From Bacteroidales bacterium (lineage in GTDB: Bacteria > Bacteroidota > Bacteroidia > Bacteroidales > VadinHA17), in NCBI GenBank assembly GCA_025454815.1, contig JALONR010000003.1:62001-126000 (forward strand): 64,000 bases of DNA. Reading direction: 5' to 3'. Position numbers and translations under genes: made by a program. Below the pieces are notes generated by a model. That model did not search any database and was not told where the DNA came from. It saw only the letters and a list, made by a program, of their open reading frames with translations. Below, piece after piece: positions 36,101 to 43,793 of the stretch. Position 1 is the first letter of the stretch. Every line of letters begins with the position of its first letter.

Positions 36101-36537
36101 ATGGGTTCCTGGCAATTCCTGGTTATAACTCTGCTGACGGAGCAATGCCACAGGCATTTGCAGGCGATTTCTGGAGGCCGGACAGAACGGATGCTTTTTA
36201 TCCCCGTCCATACAACCAGGCAGGCAGCAGCACTACGCTCAACATGCAGCCCCAGACAAGGTATCTGCTCAATATGGCATATCTCAGGCTGAAGAATATC
36301 ACTCTCGGATACTCTCTTCCTGCAAATCTCATAAGGAAGGTATCGATCAACAAGGTGCGCGTTTATGTAGCTCTTGAGAACTTCCTTACTTTTGACCATC
36401 TGGGCTCACTTCCCATTGATCCTGAGGAGATATCAGGATATTCAATGTGGAACACTTCTAACTACAACCTGGGTCGCACAGGTGTTGGTGTACCTACTTT
36501 CAAGAGTGCATCAGTCGGTCTTCAGGTAAACTTCTAA
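33121..36537 (+). CDS. SusC/RagA-type TonB-dependent outer-membrane transporter (pair 1)
   Basis: 1138 residues. Signal peptide about 1-22; carboxypeptidase-regulatory-like domain about 25-105 (VTGTVTDATTNEKLPGVNV); SusC-type linker and plug EEVVVVGYGTQRRANLTGAV from about 103; then a beta barrel ending in VGLQVNF, with the terminal Phe recognised by outer-membrane assembly. Imports bulky nutrients with the SusD lipoprotein encoded 11 bp downstream. No anti-sigma/sigma pair or hybrid sensor is adjacent, so regulation is unclear. A weak -7-like TATCTTTC lies at 33041-33048. The gene follows the dipeptide epimerase by 101 bp on the same strand, so muropeptides are a candidate cargo. Confidence 0.95.
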   Translation: MRTKLLMLFAVLGLMLSQSIYAQSKIVTGTVTDATTNEKLPGVNVIIKNTTTGTSTDLNGVYSINVAPGQVLVFTSLGYSTQEVTVGAASRIDVSLRPDVEFIEEVVVVGYGTQRRANLTGAVSSVNVEKTLEARPIADAGRGLQGTMPGLSVVIPSGEIGSDPIMKIRGQIGSLQGGSSPLILVDNVEIPSIQMLNPDDIESISILKDAASASIYGAKAAFGVILITTKKGAKNQGVTVSYNGNLSFQNISKKMDMAGLDALEYTLAAFERVGGTVAGAFWMVTREGYEKAVQWQEKWGDVVGPDDPMVFGRDWYVDANNRKIGLRTYDPYYYMVKEWTPTQLHNFSVNGKTGNTDYNIGLGYLDQTGIIKPSKIDDFKRYNGSIKLGTQVTDWLRVNVGALYSKRNKRYAYATNSTTADPWLYIYRWGPTYPMTTEDGDPTRNPAYEMSVANTANQMNNYTSVNGGLEITPMKNWYINFDYTHSNLEYITNRPGTRYTARNTWTSAIPKMDDNGNRIYVDSSTGQVVSSTTPGAIPAFRLSMDTYTAVGSNPDHIYRRSENNVRNTMNLFTTYDLDVLDDHHFRALLGMNRVAYEEAYNWSQTTQLIDYNNPQFDLAYGTQTTSGGAYWESQLGFYGRLNYNFREKYLFEANLRYDGTSKFPTDLQWRWFPSFSAGWILTQEEFMAWARPTVSSFKLRASWGTIGDQTVSNSLYIPTMGGSQNNWLLGAAKLYQFGTPGAVSASVTWQDITTLNLGFDARFLSNKLGVTFDWYQRDTRNMIVPQEGLPTTFGTSAPQGNFGSLRTKGFELQVDYNHLFENGLGISLMATLSNAVSKITEYGSTMSIDSWYVGKTYGEIWGYETDRLFQADDFAYDGEGNLIRVTVPNEAGTANYTIYQLADPNTPIQGRLQAGNFLFMPGDVKFVDLNGDGYINPGNRLLEDADGKPDYGDLKIIGNSTPRFLYGFRTDLNYKGIDLSFFIQGVGKREVWGDGFLAIPGYNSADGAMPQAFAGDFWRPDRTDAFYPRPYNQAGSSTTLNMQPQTRYLLNMAYLRLKNITLGYSLPANLIRKVSINKVRVYVALENFLTFDHLGSLPIDPEEISGYSMWNTSNYNLGRTGVGVPTFKSASVGLQVNF

Positions 36538-36548
36538 AACTTAGAACG

Positions 36549-38255
36549 ATGAAAAGAAAATTGACTATTATCATAGCTTTGGTAGCTCTGTTTTTAGGCG
36601 GATGTGAAGATTTCCTTGACAGGCCGTCACTTACAACAATGAATGATCAGAACTACTGGACATCTGAAAACAATCTGCGCCTTTTTGCGAACGGGTTCTA
36701 CTCCACCAGCGAGACTCCATCAATGATGATTACCTACTGCGGCCCGACATGGAACTTTGCATATGTCCGCAAATCCAATCTTTTCCTCGAGAGAATCGAT
36801 AAGATGAAAGACACATATATAACCACCGAAGCTTACAACCACTGGAGTGCAGTTGCACGGTTCTTCAGGGGATATGAATACAGCCGCCTGGTGAGTGTCT
36901 TTGGTGATGTGCCTTATTATGACAGGGTGATACTTGACACTGAAGCTGACCTGCTGTATAAGGACAGGGACAGCCGGACACTGGTTATGGATGCTGTATA
37001 CGATGACTTTGCAGATGACTTTGCATATGTTCTTGCAAATATGCGTCTCAATGACGGGAGTGCCCAGTATCTCAACAAATACATAGCAGCAGGATTTATT
37101 TCAAGGCTGATGCTTTTTGAAGGCACATGGCAGAAATACCATCTTAACAATACCGAAAAGGCCCAGAAATACCTTCAGATGGCAGTGGATGCCGCAAATA
37201 TTGTTATGGCTTCAGGGAAGTATTCCTTCACCAGTGATTTCCGTTCACTGTTCGGATCATTTGATCTGGCCAATAATAAGGAGGTGATAATGTACAGGCA
37301 TTATGATGCTGCCATTGGTGTTACTCACCATATTGCATCCTATGCCAACACAACTGAAAGTCAGCCGCAGTCTGGCAATCTTGACCTTGCCAAATCATTC
37401 ATCTGTGCTGACGGGCAGGTTTATCAGTCATCGACACTGCCGAATGCAGCCAAGCTCGACTTTCCAAGTATGATTGCCACACGTGACCCGCGGTTTGAGG
37501 CTACCTTCTGGGACAAGCCCATGAAGGAAGCTGCAACCCTGCTACTGTCCGATAAGTTCATTGACAGGATAGGCCCGACATATTACGGAAGGTCCTATCC
37601 TGCCGAGTACGGATCAAACACTAACACCAATGATGCCCCGGTGATGAGACTTGGAGAGGTAGTGCTGAACTGGATAGAGGCAAAGGCTGAGCTTGCAACT
37701 ATGGGTGGCGCAGCTGTCACACAGGCTGATATAGACGCATCCATCAACGCTATACGGAACAGGCCTCTGGATGCAGTTGCGATTGGCAAAGGGATACAGA
37801 AGACCGCCCCGATGTCATTGGCAAGCCTTCCAAATGACCCTGACCGTGATGCTGATGTGACGGCCCTGATCTGGGAGATCCGCCGTGAACGCAGAATGGA
37901 GTTTGTATATGAACACTCCCGCCTTCTCGATATTAAGAGGTGGAAGAAGCTGAACTACATGGATGTCACCACCAATCCTGACCTGCACCTCGGTTTATGG
38001 ATTGATTTTCCAGTAGAGTATGCCGAATGGCTGGTACCCGCCAAGGTCAACAAACTTAAAGTCCAGAAGGAAGACGGAACAGTTGTTACCTACACAGGAA
38101 CCAATGCTGCCGATATGGTAGGATACTACATTCCTGAAAATATCTCGGCCAGGGATGCCTTCACAGACAGGGTTTACCTTGCACCTGTAGGCATGACCCA
38201 GATTGCCCAATACGCTGATAAGGGATACACCCTTACACAGACACCCGGCTGGTAA
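36549..38255 (+). CDS. SusD/RagB-type surface lipoprotein (pair 1)
   Basis: 568 residues. Lipoprotein signal with LFLGGCEDFLD (Cys at 19), the acidic residues after Cys fitting surface export. TPR-like helices through the N-terminal two thirds (WSAVARFFRGYEYSRLVSVFGDVPYY is the SusD signature region; landmark FGDVPYY), then the C-terminal RagB/SusD segment (RRERRMEFVYEHSRLLDIKRW, landmark LLDIKRWKK). It caps the SusC barrel and binds ligand at the cell surface. Followed by a clear terminator hairpin. Confidence 0.95.
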   Translation: MKRKLTIIIALVALFLGGCEDFLDRPSLTTMNDQNYWTSENNLRLFANGFYSTSETPSMMITYCGPTWNFAYVRKSNLFLERIDKMKDTYITTEAYNHWSAVARFFRGYEYSRLVSVFGDVPYYDRVILDTEADLLYKDRDSRTLVMDAVYDDFADDFAYVLANMRLNDGSAQYLNKYIAAGFISRLMLFEGTWQKYHLNNTEKAQKYLQMAVDAANIVMASGKYSFTSDFRSLFGSFDLANNKEVIMYRHYDAAIGVTHHIASYANTTESQPQSGNLDLAKSFICADGQVYQSSTLPNAAKLDFPSMIATRDPRFEATFWDKPMKEAATLLLSDKFIDRIGPTYYGRSYPAEYGSNTNTNDAPVMRLGEVVLNWIEAKAELATMGGAAVTQADIDASINAIRNRPLDAVAIGKGIQKTAPMSLASLPNDPDRDADVTALIWEIRRERRMEFVYEHSRLLDIKRWKKLNYMDVTTNPDLHLGLWIDFPVEYAEWLVPAKVNKLKVQKEDGTVVTYTGTNAADMVGYYIPENISARDAFTDRVYLAPVGMTQIAQYADKGYTLTQTPGW

Positions 38256-38299
38256 CAGGTACACACAATTCCCGATCAATTATCGGGGAAGCTATTGAG

Positions 38300-38335
38300 C
38301 AGGGATATGAACAAATCATGTCCCTGTTTCGTTTC
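38300..38335 (+). terminator. Intrinsic terminator after SusD pair 1
   Basis: Arms 38300-38310 and 38316-38326 pair over 11 bp with one G-T wobble (CAGGGATATGA/TCATGTCCCTG), 5-nt loop, then TTTCGTTTC. A smaller hairpin CCCGAT-N5-ATCGGG lies just upstream (38271-38287). It separates the two SusCD pairs transcriptionally. The rest of the 264-bp spacer, the longest in the window, is AT-rich and should hold the promoter of the second pair, though no consensus -7 box is evident. Confidence 0.75.
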
Positions 38336-38519
38336 ATTACCGGTAATTGAGTATTGGAAACACTAAATACCGGCCAGCCCGGTTCAGGAATTGGCAATTA
38401 AATGCAATAATATGCTTCCGTCATCAAATAAAAATTGTTATATTGCTTTAACGTTTTGAAGCGGAAAACAATACCAATCAGGTTTAAATTCAACTCCAAT
38501 AAACCAAACAAATCGACCT

Positions 38520-41500
38520 ATGTTAATTCAAGAAAGAAAGTCCAAATGGTGTAAGCAGTTTTTGCTTTCAGCATTTGCAATGATTCTTATTTCCGGGACG
38601 ATGATTGCCCAGAATATAAGAGTTACCGGAAAGGTTACGGACAGCAGTTCACTGCCAGTCCCGGGTGTAACCGTTCTGGTTGAGGGTACTACATCCGGTG
38701 TGGCAACAGACAATGATGGTATCTATTCTATTACAGTTCCGGCAAACGGAGCTCTTGTTTTCTCTGCTATCGGTCTTGAGACTCAGAGAGTGCCTGTAAA
38801 CAACAGGACAGTCATCAATGTGACTATGGCAGAATCGGCCATTGCGGTCGAGGAGGTGGTGGTAACAGCCCTGGGCATAGAAAAGGAAAGGAAAGCCCTG
38901 GGATATGCTGTACAGGACCTGAAGAGCGAAGAGCTCCTTCGCAACAAGCAGACCAATGTGATCAACTCGCTGGCCGGCAAGGTAGCAGGTGTGAACATCA
39001 CCCAGTCAAGCGGTTCGGCAGGCTCAGGCTCTACAATAATCATCCGTGGAGGCAACTCGGCCAGTGAGTCACGTGACAACCAGCCACTCTTCGTGGTTGA
39101 CGGGATCATCTATGATAACTCCACGGTGAACAGCGGAAACTCCGGCACTGATGGTGTAACAAAAGTGAACACCTCTTTCGGAAACCGCGTGATGGACATC
39201 AACCCCGATGACATCGAGAGCATGTCAATCCTGAAGGGGGCAGCTGCTTCCGCACTTTACGGATCACGTGCCGCTGACGGTGTGGTTATCATTACAACCA
39301 AAAAGGGAAGTGAAGGCCCTGTAAAGGTTGACTTCAATTCAAAATACTCCTACTCATGGGTCGGCATCCTGCCAGAACTGCAGGGAGTATACGGAAGAGG
39401 CTTCTACAACCAGGCAGGGGTTTTCAGCGATTATACAACACAGTCATGGGGTAATCCAATTACCGGGACGGTATATGATAATGTGGGAAACTTTTTCCAG
39501 GGAGGGAACGTTTTTGACAACAACCTGAGCATATCAGGAGGCAGTAAGAACAACAGCTTCTATCTCAGTGCATCCAATTTTGACCAGACCGGTGTGGTGC
39601 CAATGACCGGCTATGACAAGAGTACGTTCCGCTTCAACGGAGAGCAGAAATACGGAAAACTTACTGTCGGAGCCAATGCCGCATATTCAATTTCAAATAC
39701 TACGAAGACCCTGACCTCCGCAGGGCTGTACAATGGCGGCGGAAATGGAACAATGACAGCCCTTTACGGATGGTCACGGAGTGATGATATATCAAAGTAT
39801 CTTAATGACGATGGTACAAAATACAGGATGTTTGAGGGGCTCCAGGAACTTGCCAGTGATGTGGAAAACCCCTACTGGATCCTCAATAAGAACAAGCTTA
39901 CTGACAAGGTGAACCGTTTCACGGGAGGTATCAATGCTTCAATCAACCTGACTGAATGGTTCAACATACTTTACAGGGTTGGCTTTGATACTTATACGAG
40001 CGGTGCCTACACCTATATCGCTCCTGGTGGAGCCGTTTTGGAAAGGTATCAGGATGGAAGGCTCAGCAAGAGCGGTGTTAACTATGAGTTCCTGACCTCG
40101 AACCTGATGCTAAACTTCAACAGGAAAGTCGGAGACTTCGACCTCAACCTGCTTATGGGACATACCGCGGAAAGCACGAACAGGATCCTCCGCACCAACT
40201 GGGGGTATGGTTTCTCCACTGCCGGCACAATCAGTTTTGCCAACATTGTTGATGAACAGAAGTTCTTCACTGAAAGAAATGTCACCAAGAGACTGGTTGG
40301 GGTCTTCGGGGAATTTCGTGCATCCTACAAAAGCATTGCATACCTGACTGTTACAGGCAGAAACGACTGGTCATCAACTTTACCGGTTGAGAACAGATCA
40401 TACTTCTATCCCTCAGTTTCCGGTAGTTTCGTCTTTACGGAACTGCTGCCGGAGAATAATATACTATCCTTCGGAAAGCTGCGAGCATCATGGGCACAGG
40501 TCGGTAAAGATGCTGATGCCTATGCCACCAACACCTATTTATGGGCTCCGCAGGTTGTGAGTGCCCAGTTTGTAGGCACTGGCAACAGCTGGACCGGAGG
40601 CAGCCCAAATCTCGTTCCTGAGATTCAGACATCCACAGAGTTTGGAGCTGAACTGCAATTCCTGAAGGGGAGACTGGGTCTTGACTTCACCTACTACAAC
40701 AGTGTAACGGAAAACCAGCTGGCCAGTCCGCGTCTTGCCCAGTCAACGGGATTCATATTCCTGACCCTGAACAGTGGTTCCGTACATAACAAGGGGATGG
40801 AGCTTTCACTGAATGCAACCCCTGTCAAACAGGAAGACTTTGAATGGGATATGACCCTTAACCTGTCAGGTAACAGGGGTACCCTGGGAGATTTCCTTCC
40901 CGGAGTCGGCCTCTTCTATGTTACGGATGTTCAGATCGGTGGCGTAAAGGCAGCTTCAGTTCCCAATGGCGGGTACTTTCTGGGCCTTACCGGTGATTAC
41001 TGGATAAGAGAAAAGGACAGCGAAGGCAACGAAATCCCCGACGGCAGGTATGTGGTTGATGAAGCCACCGGACTATATGCATTTACAAATGTTGAGACAA
41101 ACGTAATTGGCAACCGTGAGCCCGATTTCATCGGAGGGTTTAATAACAATCTGCGTTACAAGAACATTAATTTATCCTTCCTCTTTGATATCAGGAAGGG
41201 AGGTGACATATACAACGGAACCGAATACTACCTTACAGTAAATGGTCTGGGTATGAGAACCCTGGACCGTGAATCCGTAACAGTATCTGGTGTCTCAAAG
41301 GCAACTGGTGAGCCACTTACTTATACATATGAAGCAGGGCAGACCTACACGGTAAACGGCGCTTCACGCTCCGGCGAATACATGATACAGCAATACTGGG
41401 CAAATTACGCCAGGAATGCATATAATTTCATGACAAGCACCAACTGGGTAAGACTTCGCTCGGTAGCATTATCGTATGATTTCAGCGGACTTCTTGGCGG

Positions 41501-41693
41501 CAGGAGTTTCATCAAGGGATTATCTGCCTCTGTCGCAGGATACAACCTGTTGTTATGGACAAACTACAAAGGCATGGATCCTGAAGTAAGCGTCTCCGGT
41601 TCAGGAACGGGAGGCTCAGGCTCGATGGGTATTGACTATTGCGGTGTTCCTGCAACACGGAACGTGACTTTCGGACTCAACGCTACGTTTTAA
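38520..41693 (+). CDS. SusC/RagA-type TonB-dependent outer-membrane transporter (pair 2)
   Basis: 1057 residues. The N terminus starts with a hydrophilic stretch (LIQERKSKWCKQ) before the signal core (FLLSAFAMILISGTMIAQ). A carboxypeptidase-regulatory-like domain follows (VTGKVTDSSSLPVPGVTV), then the plug (EEVVVTALGIEKERKALGYA, the TALGIxRExKxLGYA subtype of SusC proteins), and a barrel ending FGLNATF. Different subtype from pair 1 (the EEVVVVGYGTQ type), so the two transporters are not a recent tandem duplicate and probably handle different ligands. SusD partner is 23 bp downstream. Confidence 0.95.
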   Translation: MLIQERKSKWCKQFLLSAFAMILISGTMIAQNIRVTGKVTDSSSLPVPGVTVLVEGTTSGVATDNDGIYSITVPANGALVFSAIGLETQRVPVNNRTVINVTMAESAIAVEEVVVTALGIEKERKALGYAVQDLKSEELLRNKQTNVINSLAGKVAGVNITQSSGSAGSGSTIIIRGGNSASESRDNQPLFVVDGIIYDNSTVNSGNSGTDGVTKVNTSFGNRVMDINPDDIESMSILKGAAASALYGSRAADGVVIITTKKGSEGPVKVDFNSKYSYSWVGILPELQGVYGRGFYNQAGVFSDYTTQSWGNPITGTVYDNVGNFFQGGNVFDNNLSISGGSKNNSFYLSASNFDQTGVVPMTGYDKSTFRFNGEQKYGKLTVGANAAYSISNTTKTLTSAGLYNGGGNGTMTALYGWSRSDDISKYLNDDGTKYRMFEGLQELASDVENPYWILNKNKLTDKVNRFTGGINASINLTEWFNILYRVGFDTYTSGAYTYIAPGGAVLERYQDGRLSKSGVNYEFLTSNLMLNFNRKVGDFDLNLLMGHTAESTNRILRTNWGYGFSTAGTISFANIVDEQKFFTERNVTKRLVGVFGEFRASYKSIAYLTVTGRNDWSSTLPVENRSYFYPSVSGSFVFTELLPENNILSFGKLRASWAQVGKDADAYATNTYLWAPQVVSAQFVGTGNSWTGGSPNLVPEIQTSTEFGAELQFLKGRLGLDFTYYNSVTENQLASPRLAQSTGFIFLTLNSGSVHNKGMELSLNATPVKQEDFEWDMTLNLSGNRGTLGDFLPGVGLFYVTDVQIGGVKAASVPNGGYFLGLTGDYWIREKDSEGNEIPDGRYVVDEATGLYAFTNVETNVIGNREPDFIGGFNNNLRYKNINLSFLFDIRKGGDIYNGTEYYLTVNGLGMRTLDRESVTVSGVSKATGEPLTYTYEAGQTYTVNGASRSGEYMIQQYWANYARNAYNFMTSTNWVRLRSVALSYDFSGLLGGRSFIKGLSASVAGYNLLLWTNYKGMDPEVSVSGSGTGGSGSMGIDYCGVPATRNVTFGLNATF

Positions 41694-41716
41694 TAACAGA
41701 TTCAAAATAAGTGATT

Positions 41717-43642
41717 ATGAAAAGAGTATTATATATTACACTTAGTCTGATCCTGATCCTTGGCTTCTCCTCCTGTGAAAAATGGCTGGATGTTAATGTT
41801 GACCCTGATAATCCAAATGACCTCAGTGCAACTCCGGAGATCAGACTCCCGTGGATACAGCATTATTATATGTATGCATGGGGTACAGCTAATATGCGGA
41901 CAAATACAATTGCCGGCATTATTACACAATCTTCTGCAACAGCTGCCAACGGCAGGCTGGCTGCATGGAATCCATTGCAGAGCAGTTCCACAACCATCTA
42001 TCAGAACTGGTTCCTGGGAGCAGCAGTAAATATCAAGCCTCTGATAGAAAGGGCAGAAGAATCAGGCGCATACCACTACCTGGGTGCTGCTCATTGCATT
42101 AAGGCCATGGGCTTTATGATTATGGCTGATTTATATGGAGAGATGCCATACACGGAAGCACTTACCGGGAAGTACAACCCGGTCTATGACCAGGGAGATG
42201 TAATCTACAACGGATGCATGGCTGACCTTGACAAGGCTATCGAATACTTCGGGATGACCCAGGAGGCCGGTGCTCCTGCTCTCGCAGAAGGAGATACCTG
42301 GAATGGCGGTGATGTCAACAAGTGGTTAAAACTCTGCTATGGTCTCAAGGCCAGGTACCTGCTGCAGATATCCAAGAAATCAACTTATGACGCGGCAGCT
42401 GTCCTGGCTGCTCTGCAGAATGCACCCCAGTCAAATGCTGAAAACACCATCATGAAGCACTATAACGTGGAAGGTGATGCCCTAAACTTTACAGTAGGTG
42501 ACCCGTACCAGACCAATTCAACCTGGAATTCAGCCGCCTATGGTACCGGCCAGCGGTTTACAAGATGGTATGCCAACCTTCTTACAAACAACTATACCGG
42601 AGGATCAGGCATTATTGACCCCCGCCTGCCCAAACTGCTGCCTGCAATGATGACTGATATTCAGCTTAACTCATCGGGTGACATTCTCAGCCATGGCTGG
42701 GCGCGCGATATCGGCGTGGACATGTTATATTCTGACATACGTCTTAATGGCGGACCACTGGGCGCCTCATACACCCCTTCAAACAGGGTGGTTACATATG
42801 CCATTGCGGATGATACCGAAAGAGCAAATTTCATTGCGTCGTGTCCACATAATTACACGGTTACCGGACCAAGCGTTGCCGTTACCTATCCGGCCGGTTC
42901 ATTCTATATCAACAGCACGAACTACAAGAGGGCCGGTGATACCATTTATGTCAACATGAGGTCAAACAGCATGTCAACAAGCGGTGTCTCAGTCACTGAC
43001 ATGTATTACTATGCAACCAACGGACTGCCGGCTGTCGCCGGTACGGGTTCCTTCTTCGTAAGACCCGACTCTGACTCGGAGATACTGACATTTGCCGAGA
43101 TGTGCTTCATCAAGGCCGAGGTTTACCTGAGACAGGGTAACGCCCCGCAGGCACATGCCGCTTACCTGGATGGGATTGAGGCAAGCTTTGAAAGGATGCA
43201 GACCAAACTCAATGAGTGGAAGTCATCTGGCACTATCAACCCTGATCAGATGCCCATGAACCAGGCAGACATCGATGCCTACATGGCAAGTGCTGCAGTG
43301 GTACAGAGTCCTGCCGCACTTACAATGGCTGATATAATGAAGCAGAAGGTAATTGCCATGGGTATCAACATGCAGAACTGGAATGACATGCGTCGATTTA
43401 ACTACAGTGCAGGCAACGTAGGGTCATTTGGGGTTGTATACCCGGACTATAAGCGCCCGTATGAATTTACTGCAACCAACATCATGACCGGTACCAGCCC
43501 TACCGACCTGACCTACTGGTTCCGCAGGTTCAATCACAGCACTCATGAAAGCAACTACAACAATGAGCAGCTGATGAAGTCAAATCCGCTTGCCATGAAG
43601 GATGCCATCTGGAGTGATCCGGTATGGTGGGACAAGGAATAA
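41717..43642 (+). CDS. SusD/RagB-like lipoprotein (pair 2)
   Basis: 641 residues from the ATG at 41717; a GTG two codons earlier (41711) is possible. Lipoprotein signal with GFSSCEKWLDVNVDPDNPND, the SusD-like subfamily 2 opening (WLDVNxDPNNP). Middle region has HCIKAMGFMIMADLYGEMPYTEAL (landmark ADLYGEMPY), and the C terminus has QNWNDMRRFNYS. Longer than the usual 480-560 residues; extra sequence around 300-420 includes a Thr/Ser-rich stretch. Partner of the SusC directly upstream. A strong terminator hairpin follows. Confidence 0.93.
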   Translation: MKRVLYITLSLILILGFSSCEKWLDVNVDPDNPNDLSATPEIRLPWIQHYYMYAWGTANMRTNTIAGIITQSSATAANGRLAAWNPLQSSSTTIYQNWFLGAAVNIKPLIERAEESGAYHYLGAAHCIKAMGFMIMADLYGEMPYTEALTGKYNPVYDQGDVIYNGCMADLDKAIEYFGMTQEAGAPALAEGDTWNGGDVNKWLKLCYGLKARYLLQISKKSTYDAAAVLAALQNAPQSNAENTIMKHYNVEGDALNFTVGDPYQTNSTWNSAAYGTGQRFTRWYANLLTNNYTGGSGIIDPRLPKLLPAMMTDIQLNSSGDILSHGWARDIGVDMLYSDIRLNGGPLGASYTPSNRVVTYAIADDTERANFIASCPHNYTVTGPSVAVTYPAGSFYINSTNYKRAGDTIYVNMRSNSMSTSGVSVTDMYYYATNGLPAVAGTGSFFVRPDSDSEILTFAEMCFIKAEVYLRQGNAPQAHAAYLDGIEASFERMQTKLNEWKSSGTINPDQMPMNQADIDAYMASAAVVQSPAALTMADIMKQKVIAMGINMQNWNDMRRFNYSAGNVGSFGVVYPDYKRPYEFTATNIMTGTSPTDLTYWFRRFNHSTHESNYNNEQLMKSNPLAMKDAIWSDPVWWDKE

Positions 43643-43665
43643 CATTATAGACCAGGCATGATTAT

Positions 43666-43692
43666 CCGGGGAGCTGAGATTCAGTTCCCCGG
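43666..43692. terminator. Terminator between convergent SusD pair 2 and M3 peptidase
   Basis: 12-bp stem with one G-T wobble: CCGGGGAGCTGA (43666-43677), loop GAT, TCAGTTCCCCGG (43681-43692), then TATTCATTTCTG. Well formed and placed in the 151-bp convergent spacer. Confidence 0.75.
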
Positions 43693-43703
43693 TATTCATT
43701 TCT

Positions 43704-43750
43704 GAAGTCAGCATTCTGCAGTCCGCAGTCAGCAGTTGACGGTTGTCAGA
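43704..43750. repeat. Degenerate short-word repeat (CAGTC/CAGCA)
   Basis: Alternating words of the form GCAGTC, GTCAGCA, CTGCAGTCCGCAGTCAGCAG directly after the terminator hairpin. It resembles two other word-repeat tracts in this window (45927-45947 and 49176-49227). Not coding. Confidence 0.55.
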
Positions 43751-43793
43751 TTTGTTGGTGACTGACGGCTTATTATTGCGGGCTTCCCGGGCC

